A DNA stretch of 13,901 nt. It comes from an uncultured Burkholderiales bacterium. GTDB lineage: Bacteria > Pseudomonadota > Gammaproteobacteria > Burkholderiales > Burkholderiaceae_C. This document shows, piece by piece, positions 7,163 to 13,698 of this stretch; the first letter of the stretch is position 1; each line of letters opens with the position of its first letter. The notes beneath the pieces were generated by a model. The model was not told the origin of the DNA, ran no database searches, and saw only the letters and a list, made by a program, of their open reading frames with translations. Location: positions 1-13,901 of the forward strand of contig CAJBHE010000129.1 in the NCBI GenBank assembly GCA_903952885.1, given 5' to 3'. Made by a program: the position numbers and the translations under genes.

Positions 7163-7190
7163 TGCTAAATTCTCTATAGTCTATCTAGCA
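7163..7190. promoter_or_regulatory. 28-bp interrupted dyad over a candidate -10 before the TRAP operon
   Basis: The arms TGCTA (7163-7167) and TAGCA (7186-7190) flank a central CTATAG (7174-7179); AT at 7169-7170 and 7183-7184 also pair, so 10 of 14 positions per half match around one centre (between 7176 and 7177). The candidate -10 TATAGT (7175-7180, 5/6 to consensus) lies in the centre; no good -35 is seen 17 bp upstream (AATTAC at 7152-7157). A regulator binding this dyad would block or steer the promoter. The bound protein is unknown. Confidence 0.4.
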
Positions 7191-7220
7191 AAATAACAAG
7201 ATCTAAAACGAGGAACATTT

Positions 7221-7736
7221 ATGAGTCAAGAACATACGCCACCGTCTGGCGTGGACCGCGTCTTGCAGCGCTTGTGCGATGCAAGCGCCACCATCGGTGG
7301 CGTGGTGTTGGTGGCGATTGCTTGTGTCACAGTGGTGAGCGTGATTGGTCGCGCTTTCTTTTCACACCCTATCTTGGGTGATGTGGAGTTGGTGCAGTTG
7401 GGCTGTGCTGTGGTGGTGGCTTCATTTTTGCCCTACACCCAGTTTCGCCAAGCCAACATCATTGTGGATTTTTTCACCACTGGCGCATCTGAATCAACCC
7501 AACGCAAGCTTGATGCTTTTGGCACTTTGCTCTACACCTTGGTCATGGGCTTGATCGCTTGGCGCGTGGCCGTGGGCGGCGTGGATATCAAAGCCAACCA
7601 AGAAACCTCCATGCTGATGGCTTTGCCATTGTGGATTCCATATACGTTGATGGTGCCAGGCTTGGCGCTGTGCTCGGTGATTGGTTGTGTTCAAACCCTG
7701 CAACACCTCGGTTGGATTGCGAAGGAAGACGCATGA
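7221..7736 (+). CDS. dctQ: TRAP transporter small membrane subunit (DctQ family)
   Basis: Small integral membrane component of a tripartite ATP-independent periplasmic transporter, driven by an ion gradient. It has 171 residues with four hydrophobic segments at about 22-45, 52-73, 92-114 and 134-158, as in DctQ/SiaQ-type proteins. The start has a good Shine-Dalgarno (GAGGA, 7210-7214). The stop overlaps the dctM start by 4 bp (ATGA). It is the first gene of a Q-M-P operon beside pobA. The symbol is a family name; the substrate is not known to be a C4-dicarboxylate. Confidence 0.88.
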   Translation: MSQEHTPPSGVDRVLQRLCDASATIGGVVLVAIACVTVVSVIGRAFFSHPILGDVELVQLGCAVVVASFLPYTQFRQANIIVDFFTTGASESTQRKLDAFGTLLYTLVMGLIAWRVAVGGVDIKANQETSMLMALPLWIPYTLMVPGLALCSVIGCVQTLQHLGWIAKEDA

Positions 7737-9055
7737 GTACGATGAATATTGGCTTGGCCATGTTTGGCGCCATGTTGGTGCTGATGGCCGTTCGCGTGCC
7801 GATCGCAATTTCCATGTTCGTGCCAGGCGCCTTGGGCTACTTGGCCTTGTCGGGCTGGTTGCCATTGCTGTCACACCTCAAAGGTGCGGTGTACAGCCGT
7901 GTATCGATTTACGACTTATCAGTGATCCCGCTGTTCATGCTGATGGGCGCGTTTGCCGTGCATGGCGGTTTGTCTAAGGCCTTGTTTGACTTTGCTAACG
8001 CACTGCTAGGTCGCTTTAAAGGCGGCATGGCCATGGCAGGTGTGTTGGCTTGTGCCGCATTTGGTTCCATCTCCGGTTCCACCGTGGCCACCACTGCCAC
8101 GATTGCCCAAGTGGCATATCCCGAGATGCGCCGCATCAACTACTCGGGCCGACTTGCCACAGCGGTCTTGGCCACGGGCGGCACGATGGGGGTGTTGTTA
8201 CCGCCATCGGTCACGTTGATGGTCTATGCAATCTTGACTGAGCAGAACATCACTAAGATGTTCTTGGCGGCTTACATTCCAGCGTTGCTGGCCGCCGCCG
8301 GCTACCTGATCGCCATTGCGGTGATTGTGCGCATTCACCCAGACCAAGCGCCTCAAGCCAAAGCAGCCACGGGCAGCGAATTGCTCTCAGCTGCCTTGAA
8401 TGTATGGCCAATTGCGGCCATCTTCTTGGTGGTATTTGGTGGCATCTACGGTGGCGTGTTCACCGCCACTGAGGGTGCAGCCATCGGTAACGTGCTGACC
8501 TTTGCCATCACCTTGCTGCGCCGTGAGATGACGTTTGACAAATTAGTGGCCTCGATTCGCACCACAGCTCAAACCAGCGGCATGATCTTCTTGATCTTCA
8601 TTGGCGCAGACATGATCAACGCCTCGCTCGCCCTGTCGCAGCTGCCTTCGCAGTTGGCTGACATGGTGGGCCATTTGCAAATCTCACCTTTGGTGGTGAT
8701 GGCGGGCATCATGATTTTTTACATCATCTTGGGCTGCGTGATGGATGAGATGTCCATGATCTTGCTCACCGTGCCCACCTTGTTTCCCGTCATCTTAGGC
8801 ATGGACTTCTTCGGCTTGAACCCCTCAGACAAGGCCTTGTGGTTTGGTATCCTGATCCTCACCGTGTGTGAGATTGGCATGATCTTCCCACCTGTTGGGT
8901 TAAATGTTTACATCATGAATGGCTTGGCCAAAGATGTGCCGATGGTCGAGACCTACAAAGGTGTCGTGCCGTTCCTGATCACTGACGGCATTCGCTTGTC
9001 TTTGTTGATTGCATTTCCCGCCATCTCGTTGTGGCTGGTGCATTTGTTGACTTAA
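7733..9055 (+). CDS. dctM: TRAP transporter large permease subunit (DctM family)
   Basis: Large membrane subunit that forms the translocation path with DctQ. It is 440 residues with many hydrophobic segments, as expected for the 11-12 helix DctM fold. Family-like segments are VIPLFMLMGAFAVHGGLS, the Gly/Ser/Thr-rich FGSISGSTVATTATIAQVAYPEM split near residues 104-127, GGTMGVLLPPSV (about 146-157), and a second inverted-repeat counterpart EIGMIFPPVGLNVY near the C-terminus. ATG 7733 was chosen because it overlaps the dctQ stop, has AAGGA 5-9 bases upstream and gives the normal length; the frame extends further upstream into dctQ, but that would add an unrelated out-of-frame copy of dctQ. Confidence 0.93.
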   Translation: MSTMNIGLAMFGAMLVLMAVRVPIAISMFVPGALGYLALSGWLPLLSHLKGAVYSRVSIYDLSVIPLFMLMGAFAVHGGLSKALFDFANALLGRFKGGMAMAGVLACAAFGSISGSTVATTATIAQVAYPEMRRINYSGRLATAVLATGGTMGVLLPPSVTLMVYAILTEQNITKMFLAAYIPALLAAAGYLIAIAVIVRIHPDQAPQAKAATGSELLSAALNVWPIAAIFLVVFGGIYGGVFTATEGAAIGNVLTFAITLLRREMTFDKLVASIRTTAQTSGMIFLIFIGADMINASLALSQLPSQLADMVGHLQISPLVVMAGIMIFYIILGCVMDEMSMILLTVPTLFPVILGMDFFGLNPSDKALWFGILILTVCEIGMIFPPVGLNVYIMNGLAKDVPMVETYKGVVPFLITDGIRLSLLIAFPAISLWLVHLLT

Positions 9056-9078
9056 ATCTTTATAACCTGGAGACAAAA

Positions 9079-10113
9079 ATGAAAACTCGTTTTCTCAAAG
9101 TTGCTGCCGCTGCGTTGACCGCTGTTGCGCTCAGCCCCGCAGTCATGGCACAAGAAGTGACACTGAAGGTGCACCACTTTTTGCCCGCTTCGTCCTATGC
9201 ACAAACCTTGTTCATTCAGCCTTGGTGCGACCGCATCGCCAAAGAATCGAACAACAAGATGAAGTGCCAAATTTACCCATCTATGCAACTCGGTGGTTCG
9301 CCCCCCCAGTTGTTTGAACAAGCCCGTGACGGCGTGGCTGACGTGATTTGGACATTGCCTGGCTACACCGCTGGCCGCTTCCCATCCATCGAAGTGTTTG
9401 AATTGCCCTTCATGATGCAAAGCCCGGAAGCCACCAGCAAAGCACTGTGGGACTATGTGGACCAATACGCCAAAGCCGAATTCAAAGACGTGAAGCCCTT
9501 GGCCTTCCACGTTCACGGTGACGGTGTGTTCCACATGACGAACAAGCCCATTCGCACGTCGGCCGACCTGAAAGGCTTGAAGCTCCGCGCCCCTACACGC
9601 ACCACTAACAAGTTCATCGCTTTGTTGGGCGGCACACCGGTGAGCATGCCCGTGCCGCAAGTGGGTGACGCTTTGTCCAAAGGCGTGATCGACGGTGCTG
9701 TGGTGCCTTATGAAGTGGTGCCCGCAGTGAAGATTCAAGAGTTGGTGAAATTCCACTCGGAAACAGATCCCGCCGAACCCGCTTTCTACACTGCCACATT
9801 CGTGTTCGCGATGAACCAAGCCAAGTACGACTCTTTGTCGCCAGAATTGAAGAAAGTCATTGACAACAACAGTGGCCAAACTTTGTCAGGCATGGCTGGT
9901 AAAGCTTTCTTGCAAGCAGACATTGAAGGCAAGAAAACCACCACCAAGAATACCGTCAACGTGATCCCAAAAGCTGAATTGGAAAACTGGAAAAAGATTG
10001 GTCAACCTTTGACCGACGACTGGGTGGCTGACATGAACAGCAAAGGCAAAAACGGCAAGCAAATGCTGGAAGGTGCCAAGGCACTGATTGCCAAGTACGC
10101 TGCAGGTAAGTAA
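9079..10113 (+). CDS. dctP: TRAP transporter substrate-binding protein (DctP family)
   Basis: Periplasmic binding protein of 344 residues that captures the substrate and delivers it to DctQM. A signal peptide with VMA before QE gives cleavage after residue 24. The conserved substrate-anchoring arginine of the family fits Arg170 in LKGLKLRAPTRTTNKF, followed by the usual GGTPVSMPVPQVGDALSKG and DGAVVP segments; this arginine usually contacts a carboxylate. ATG 9079 follows CTGGAGA (9068-9073); upstream in-frame starts overlap dctM and lack the signal peptide. It lies 23 bp after dctM and is closed by a strong terminator. Sitting beside pobA suggests 4-hydroxybenzoate or a related aromatic acid as ligand, but the sequence alone does not show this. 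Confidence 0.92.
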   Translation: MKTRFLKVAAAALTAVALSPAVMAQEVTLKVHHFLPASSYAQTLFIQPWCDRIAKESNNKMKCQIYPSMQLGGSPPQLFEQARDGVADVIWTLPGYTAGRFPSIEVFELPFMMQSPEATSKALWDYVDQYAKAEFKDVKPLAFHVHGDGVFHMTNKPIRTSADLKGLKLRAPTRTTNKFIALLGGTPVSMPVPQVGDALSKGVIDGAVVPYEVVPAVKIQELVKFHSETDPAEPAFYTATFVFAMNQAKYDSLSPELKKVIDNNSGQTLSGMAGKAFLQADIEGKKTTTKNTVNVIPKAELENWKKIGQPLTDDWVADMNSKGKNGKQMLEGAKALIAKYAAGK

Positions 10114-10128
10114 AGCGTTTCTTGCTTG

Positions 10129-10160
10129 AAAAAAGGGTTCCCGTTCGGGAACCCTTTTTT
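10129..10160. terminator. Bidirectional terminator between dctP and the yegD-like gene
   Basis: Arms 10129-10142 (A-run then GGGTTCCC) and 10147-10160 (GGGAACCC then T-run) with a 4-nt loop GTTC. Each strand ends the stem with a T-run, so it can stop dctP transcripts (15 bp after its stop) and the leftward operon ending with the yegD-like gene (18 bp away). Confidence 0.92.
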
Positions 10161-10178
10161 CGTCTGTATCCAAGTGGT

Positions 10179-11453
10179 TTAGGACCGGCTGTAGACCAAG
10201 CCCGAAGCCACACCACCGAACAAATCACCCTCAACCAAAGGCACGCCTGCAAACTCAGCTTGCAGCGCCGCTTGAAACGTGCGCAACGCCGATGAGCCAC
10301 CCGTGAGGTAAATGGCATCTGGCTTACTATTTTTCAATCCCGCGCGCTGCACGCATTCGCGAGCACAGGCTACGGAGTTGGCCAGCAGCTGTGCCAAGTG
10401 GGTGTGTAAGTCGGTGCTGCCCAATGTGGATGTCAAGTTAGTTTCTACATACGAGAGATCGATGTGCGTGTCACCGTCGGTTTGCGAGCAACGAATCTTG
10501 GCTTGTTCCACATCGTGCGCCATGTGGTGGCCGTAGCGTTCGGTCAGCACACGCATCAATCGGTCATGCAAGCGTGTGTCGGTGTAGTTGGTTTGCAGTG
10601 CTTTGGCTTGCGCCATGGCTTTGGGTTGGTATTGCCAGTTGATCAAGTGCCAGGTGGACAAATCAAAGAACACGCGGTTGGGCACCTCGCGGCTGTCAGG
10701 GCCTAAGTGACCATAGCCTAGCAAGGGCATGACTTGTCCGAGGCTGAGCTTTTGGTCAAAGTCAGTGCCACCAATGTGCACGCCGGTGGTGGACAGCACA
10801 TCGTCGGTGCGATTGGTTTTGTGTATCAAAGTTGGCCCCAAGCGCACCACCGTGAAGTCAGATGTACCGCCGCCAATGTCGGCCACCAGCACGGTGGTTT
10901 CGCGTGTGAGGCGACGCTCGTAGTCCAGCGCAGCAGCGATGGGCTCGAATTGAAACGAGATATCGGTGAAACCGACGCTCTCAGCCGCTTGACGCAGCGA
11001 GCTTTCGGCTTGCGCATCACGCTCGGCATCGTCATCCACAAAATGCACGGGGCGACCCATCACTACTCGTGTGGGTGCAGTGCCCAGGTGTTGTGCTGCA
11101 CGCTTGCGTAACTCGGCTAGGTAGGTGGTGATGATGTCCGAGAAGTTCACCAGCTGGTTGTTGATGACGGTGGTCTCCATCAGCAACGGGCTGCCTAACA
11201 AGCTTTTTAGCGAGCGCATCAAGCGGCCTTCAGTGCCTTCTAAATAATGCGTGACGGCCTCGCGGCCAAAGTGTGTGCTGCCTTCTTCGGCGTTGTAAAA
11301 CACGGCCGTGGGCATGGCCAGTGCATCGCCTTCAAGCGGGATGAGTTGGGCGGAGCCTTGAGGCGTAGCCCATGCGATGGCGGAGTTGGAGGTGCCGAAG
11401 TCAATGCCCAAAATGCCATCGGCACTTTGGGATTTTGGTGTGGAAGCGGTCAT
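10179..11453 (-). CDS. yegD: YegD-like Hsp70-family ATPase without substrate-binding domain
   Basis: A 424-residue protein with only the Hsp70/actin-type nucleotide-binding domain. Phosphate-1 motif GILGIDFGTSNSAIAW is at about residues 13-28, phosphate-2 VADIGGGTSDFTVV is mid-protein, and the adenosine motif YLTGGSSALR is near the C-terminus. FQFEPIAAALDYE and VMPLLGYG match the E. coli YegD pattern. DnaK is about 640 residues and carries a C-terminal substrate-binding domain, which is absent here. YegD's client is not established, so the cellular role is unknown. It begins 8 bp after the yebC-like stop with a weak Shine-Dalgarno, so it is probably co-transcribed, and it is last before the bidirectional terminator. 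Confidence 0.88.
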   Translation of the reverse strand: MTASTPKSQSADGILGIDFGTSNSAIAWATPQGSAQLIPLEGDALAMPTAVFYNAEEGSTHFGREAVTHYLEGTEGRLMRSLKSLLGSPLLMETTVINNQLVNFSDIITTYLAELRKRAAQHLGTAPTRVVMGRPVHFVDDDAERDAQAESSLRQAAESVGFTDISFQFEPIAAALDYERRLTRETTVLVADIGGGTSDFTVVRLGPTLIHKTNRTDDVLSTTGVHIGGTDFDQKLSLGQVMPLLGYGHLGPDSREVPNRVFFDLSTWHLINWQYQPKAMAQAKALQTNYTDTRLHDRLMRVLTERYGHHMAHDVEQAKIRCSQTDGDTHIDLSYVETNLTSTLGSTDLHTHLAQLLANSVACARECVQRAGLKNSKPDAIYLTGGSSALRTFQAALQAEFAGVPLVEGDLFGGVASGLVYSRS

Positions 11454-11461
11454 GAAAGAAG

Positions 11462-12172
11462 TTAACTCACCAGCCCCACATAGACGTTTTGGACATCGTC
11501 GTTGTCGTCAATTGCAGAGAGAAAGGCTTCGACTTCTTCCAAAGCTTCAGCGCTCAGGTTGGCTGGATCCACAGGGTTTTTCGGCTTGTAGCCCAGCTTG
11601 GCTGACAACACATTGAACCCGTGCGCGGGCAGGGAGCGGCTCACCAAGTCGAGGTCAGTGGGCTCGGTGATGAACACGGTTGTGCCTTCGTCACCGGCTT
11701 CCAAGTCTTGCGCACCCGCTTCGATGGCGGCCACTTCGGCGTCTGCATCGGGTGCGGTGGGTTCGGCTTCAATCAAGCCAATGTGGTCAAAGTCCCAGGA
11801 CACTGAGCCCGAGGTGCCGAGCTGGCCCTTGCGAAACAACACGCGCATTTCGGGCGCGGTGCGGTTGACGTTGTCGGTCAAACACTCGACCATCACCGCC
11901 ACTTGGTGCGGTGCATAGCCTTCGTAAATCACGCGTTCAAATTGCACCGACTCGCCGGTGAGGCCTGCCCCTTTTTTGACGGCGCGGTCCAGCGTGTCTT
12001 TGGGCATGGACACCTTGCGGGCTTGTTCCATCACCATGCGCAGGCGAGCGTTGGCGGCTGGGTCTGCGCCGTTGCGCGCGGCGACCATGATGTCTTTCGC
12101 GAGTTTGCTAAAGACGCGGCCTTTGGCGTTGGCGGCTAGGTCTTTGCCTTTGGCTTTCCATTGAGCGCCCAT
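11462..12172 (-). CDS. yebC: YebC/PmpR (TACO1)-family protein
   Basis: A 236-residue member of the YebC/PmpR/TACO1 family. Members have been described as transcription regulators (PmpR) and more recently as translation factors that ease ribosome stalling on proline-rich stretches. Family segments: ARLRMVMEQARKVSMPKDTLDRAVKKGAG in the N-terminal half, YEGYAPHQVAVMVECLTDNVNRT, and WDFDHIGLIE. The N-terminus is MGAQWKAKGKDLAANAKGRVF, not the MAGHSKWANxKHRK of canonical YebC, so it may be a second, YeeN-like copy; the canonical copy is not in the window. The C-terminal domain has an acidic Ala/Glu stretch (about residues 137-160). AAAGGA lies 8 bases before ATG 12172. Confidence 0.88.
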   Translation of the reverse strand: MGAQWKAKGKDLAANAKGRVFSKLAKDIMVAARNGADPAANARLRMVMEQARKVSMPKDTLDRAVKKGAGLTGESVQFERVIYEGYAPHQVAVMVECLTDNVNRTAPEMRVLFRKGQLGTSGSVSWDFDHIGLIEAEPTAPDADAEVAAIEAGAQDLEAGDEGTTVFITEPTDLDLVSRSLPAHGFNVLSAKLGYKPKNPVDPANLSAEALEEVEAFLSAIDDNDDVQNVYVGLVS

Positions 12173-12203
12173 GTACGTGTTCCTTTATGTTTGATGTGTG
12201 TTG

Positions 12204-12608
12204 TCAGTTGTCGGCACTTGCGCTCCAGCGCTCGTCCCATGTGTGTTCGATTTGGCGGCGGTCGCGCTTGGTGGGGCGGCCGTGCTCAATGCTGTGTGCG
12301 GGCTCTGCGGCCATGCGGTTGTGCTCTGCCAATTTGGCGCGCAGGGCGGTGCTCTCAGATGTTTCTTCGTAAAGCTGTTGGGCCACCGGTGCCGGTCCGC
12401 GTGCGGCGCTGATGCCTTTGACCACAACGGTCTTGGTGATTTTGCCTTGTCGCACGGTGAGTGTGTCGCCCACCTTCACTTCGCGTGCAGGCTTGACATC
12501 TTGGCCGTTGATTTGCACGCGGTGTTTGGTCACTTCATCACAAGCGAGGCTGCGTGTTTTGTAAAAGCGAGCGGACCACAGCCACTTGTCGATGCGCAGG
12601 CTGTCCAC
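12204..12608 (-). CDS. hslR: Hsp15-type S4-domain RNA-binding protein
   Basis: Homologue of heat-shock protein Hsp15, which binds 50S subunits carrying stranded nascent chain-tRNA so that the subunits can be recycled. From GTG 12608 it has 134 residues: S4 RNA-binding domain (DSLRIDKWLWSARFYKTRSLA to VGDTLTVRQG, about residues 2-60), then a basic tail with RPTKRDRRQIEHTW that resembles the E. coli Hsp15 end. The frame reaches back to a TTG at 12638 inside queD, which would add ten residues; I prefer GTG 12608, two bases past the queD stop, because family members start close to the LRIDKWLW segment. The start is uncertain. It follows queD and precedes yebC by 31 bp. Confidence 0.88.
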   Translation of the reverse strand: MDSLRIDKWLWSARFYKTRSLACDEVTKHRVQINGQDVKPAREVKVGDTLTVRQGKITKTVVVKGISAARGPAPVAQQLYEETSESTALRAKLAEHNRMAAEPAHSIEHGRPTKRDRRQIEHTWDERWSASADN

Positions 12609-12610
12609 GT

Positions 12611-12982
12611 TCAGTCTTGGTTGGGTAACAGACAGCAAGTGTCGCCACTTGCAGGGCGTTCAATCTTGATGCGGTGGATGTTAGGCAACGTGGCTTTGAG
12701 GTCGTTGTAGATGAACGCGCACAGATTCTCTAAAGTGGCTGGGCCCAGGCCTGCCACTTCGTCGAGAAAATGATGGTCCAGCTTCTCTCGCACTTTGTCG
12801 ACTTCTTGGCGCAAAAATCCGAGGTCCATCATCATGCCGGACTCAGGGTCTGGCCTGCCTGCAAGGGTCACCTCGGCGTAGTAAGTGTGGCCGTGGATGC
12901 GCAGGCTGCCTTCCGTATCAATTTTGCGGCGCAAGGTGTGGGCGGCTTCAAAGTAGAAGCGCTGACTGAGTTCGTATGTCAT
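12611..12982 (-). CDS. queD: QueD-family 6-carboxytetrahydropterin synthase-like protein with Ser at the catalytic Cys position
   Basis: COG0720 T-fold enzyme of 123 residues. QueD converts dihydroneopterin triphosphate to 6-carboxy-5,6,7,8-tetrahydropterin on the route to preQ0 and queuosine. The zinc ligands are present as His15 (FEAAH), His30 and His32 (HGH); LDHH (residues 68-71) and Glu108 match the other catalytic positions of E. coli QueD. Where E. coli has the catalytic cysteine (C-x3-HGH), this protein has Ser26 (AGC, 12905-12907). The start ATG overlaps the queE stop by 4 bp, indicating coupling. Activity on the classical substrate is therefore open, though the context strongly supports the pathway. 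Confidence 0.88.
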   Translation of the reverse strand: MTYELSQRFYFEAAHTLRRKIDTEGSLRIHGHTYYAEVTLAGRPDPESGMMMDLGFLRQEVDKVREKLDHHFLDEVAGLGPATLENLCAFIYNDLKATLPNIHRIKIERPASGDTCCLLPNQD

Positions 12983-13614
12983 CTGATGCCAATCAACTTA
13001 TGGGTTTGCACGCTCAGACGCCAGCGCGGGTGTGCTTGGCAATAGGCCACAGCCGCAGCGGTATTGGCCACCGCATTGGGCCCATCCATGGGCTGCAAAT
13101 AGAAATTTTCAAAATTCAAAGACACATACAACGCGGGTTCGGCGCCCACTTGGGGAAACACCAGTTTGAGTTCTTGGCCTGTCTCCACCACGCGTTGGCT
13201 GCCAGCTTTGGGGCTCATGCATAGCCAGTCAATGCCTTTGGGCGGCTGCACCGTGCCGTTGGTTTCCACGGCAATGGTGAAGCCTTGCCCGTGCAAGGCA
13301 TCGATCAAAGCCTCGTCCACTTGCAGCAAAGGCTCGCCCCCTGTCAGCACTACAAAGCGGTGTTCGGTGTCGCTGGTTGGCCAAAAGCTGGCAATGGCAT
13401 TAGCCAAGGCTTGGGCGCTGTCAAACTTGCCGCCGAACGAGCCATCAGTGCCTACAAAGTCGGTGTCGCAGAACTGGCAAACGGCCGTGCTTCGGTCTTC
13501 TTCGCGGCCGCTCCACAGATTGCAACCGGCGAAACGGCAAAACACGGCGGGTTGCCCTGCATTGGCGCCTTCACCTTGCAAGGTGTAGAACATTTCTTTC
13601 ACGCTGTATGTCAT
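12979..13614 (-). CDS. queE: 7-carboxy-7-deazaguanine synthase QueE (CX14CX2C type)
   Basis: Radical-SAM enzyme that converts 6-carboxytetrahydropterin to 7-carboxy-7-deazaguanine, the step after QueD. It has 211 residues from ATG 13614 (MTYSVKEMFYTLQGEG). The [4Fe-4S] cysteines are Cys31, Cys46 and Cys49, spaced CX14CX2C, the non-canonical pattern known from Burkholderia QueE instead of CX3CX2C. The SAM-binding GGEP is in VLTGGEPLL, followed by VETNGTV and SPKAG. An upstream in-frame start at 13719 would add 35 residues that resemble nothing in QueE and would run into the start of the divergent TRIC gene, so it is rejected. First gene of the leftward set; overlaps queD by 4 bp. Confidence 0.95.
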   Translation of the reverse strand: MTYSVKEMFYTLQGEGANAGQPAVFCRFAGCNLWSGREEDRSTAVCQFCDTDFVGTDGSFGGKFDSAQALANAIASFWPTSDTEHRFVVLTGGEPLLQVDEALIDALHGQGFTIAVETNGTVQPPKGIDWLCMSPKAGSQRVVETGQELKLVFPQVGAEPALYVSLNFENFYLQPMDGPNAVANTAAAVAYCQAHPRWRLSVQTHKLIGIR

Positions 13615-13698
13615 GCCCGTATTTTCGCAGCAAGTTTGGCTGCCACATTTGGAAGATGCGACACTTTGCTTTTTGGTGGTGAAAAAGGGCTGAGCACG
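13615..13698. promoter_or_regulatory. Divergent gap between queE and the TRIC-family gene
   Basis: These 84 bp must carry promoters for the leftward queE-queD-hslR-yebC-yegD set and the rightward membrane-protein gene. I found no convincing -35/-10 pair. The only structure noticed is a short inverted repeat, GCAGC (13627-13631) with GCTGC (13639-13643), too weak to name. I see no preQ1-riboswitch-like organisation, though such small elements could be missed by eye. Confidence 0.3.

Noticed and set aside
7559..7732. Longer N-terminus for dctM
   Set aside because: The extra residues would be dctQ read in another frame; ATG 7733 with AAGGA and a 4-bp ATGA overlap gives the family length.
9052..9879. 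Long open frame on the minus strand opposite dctP (275 codons)
   Set aside because: It is fully antisense to a well-supported binding-protein gene, its translation is His/Val/Gly-rich with no recognisable domain, and it is explained by the codon bias of dctP.
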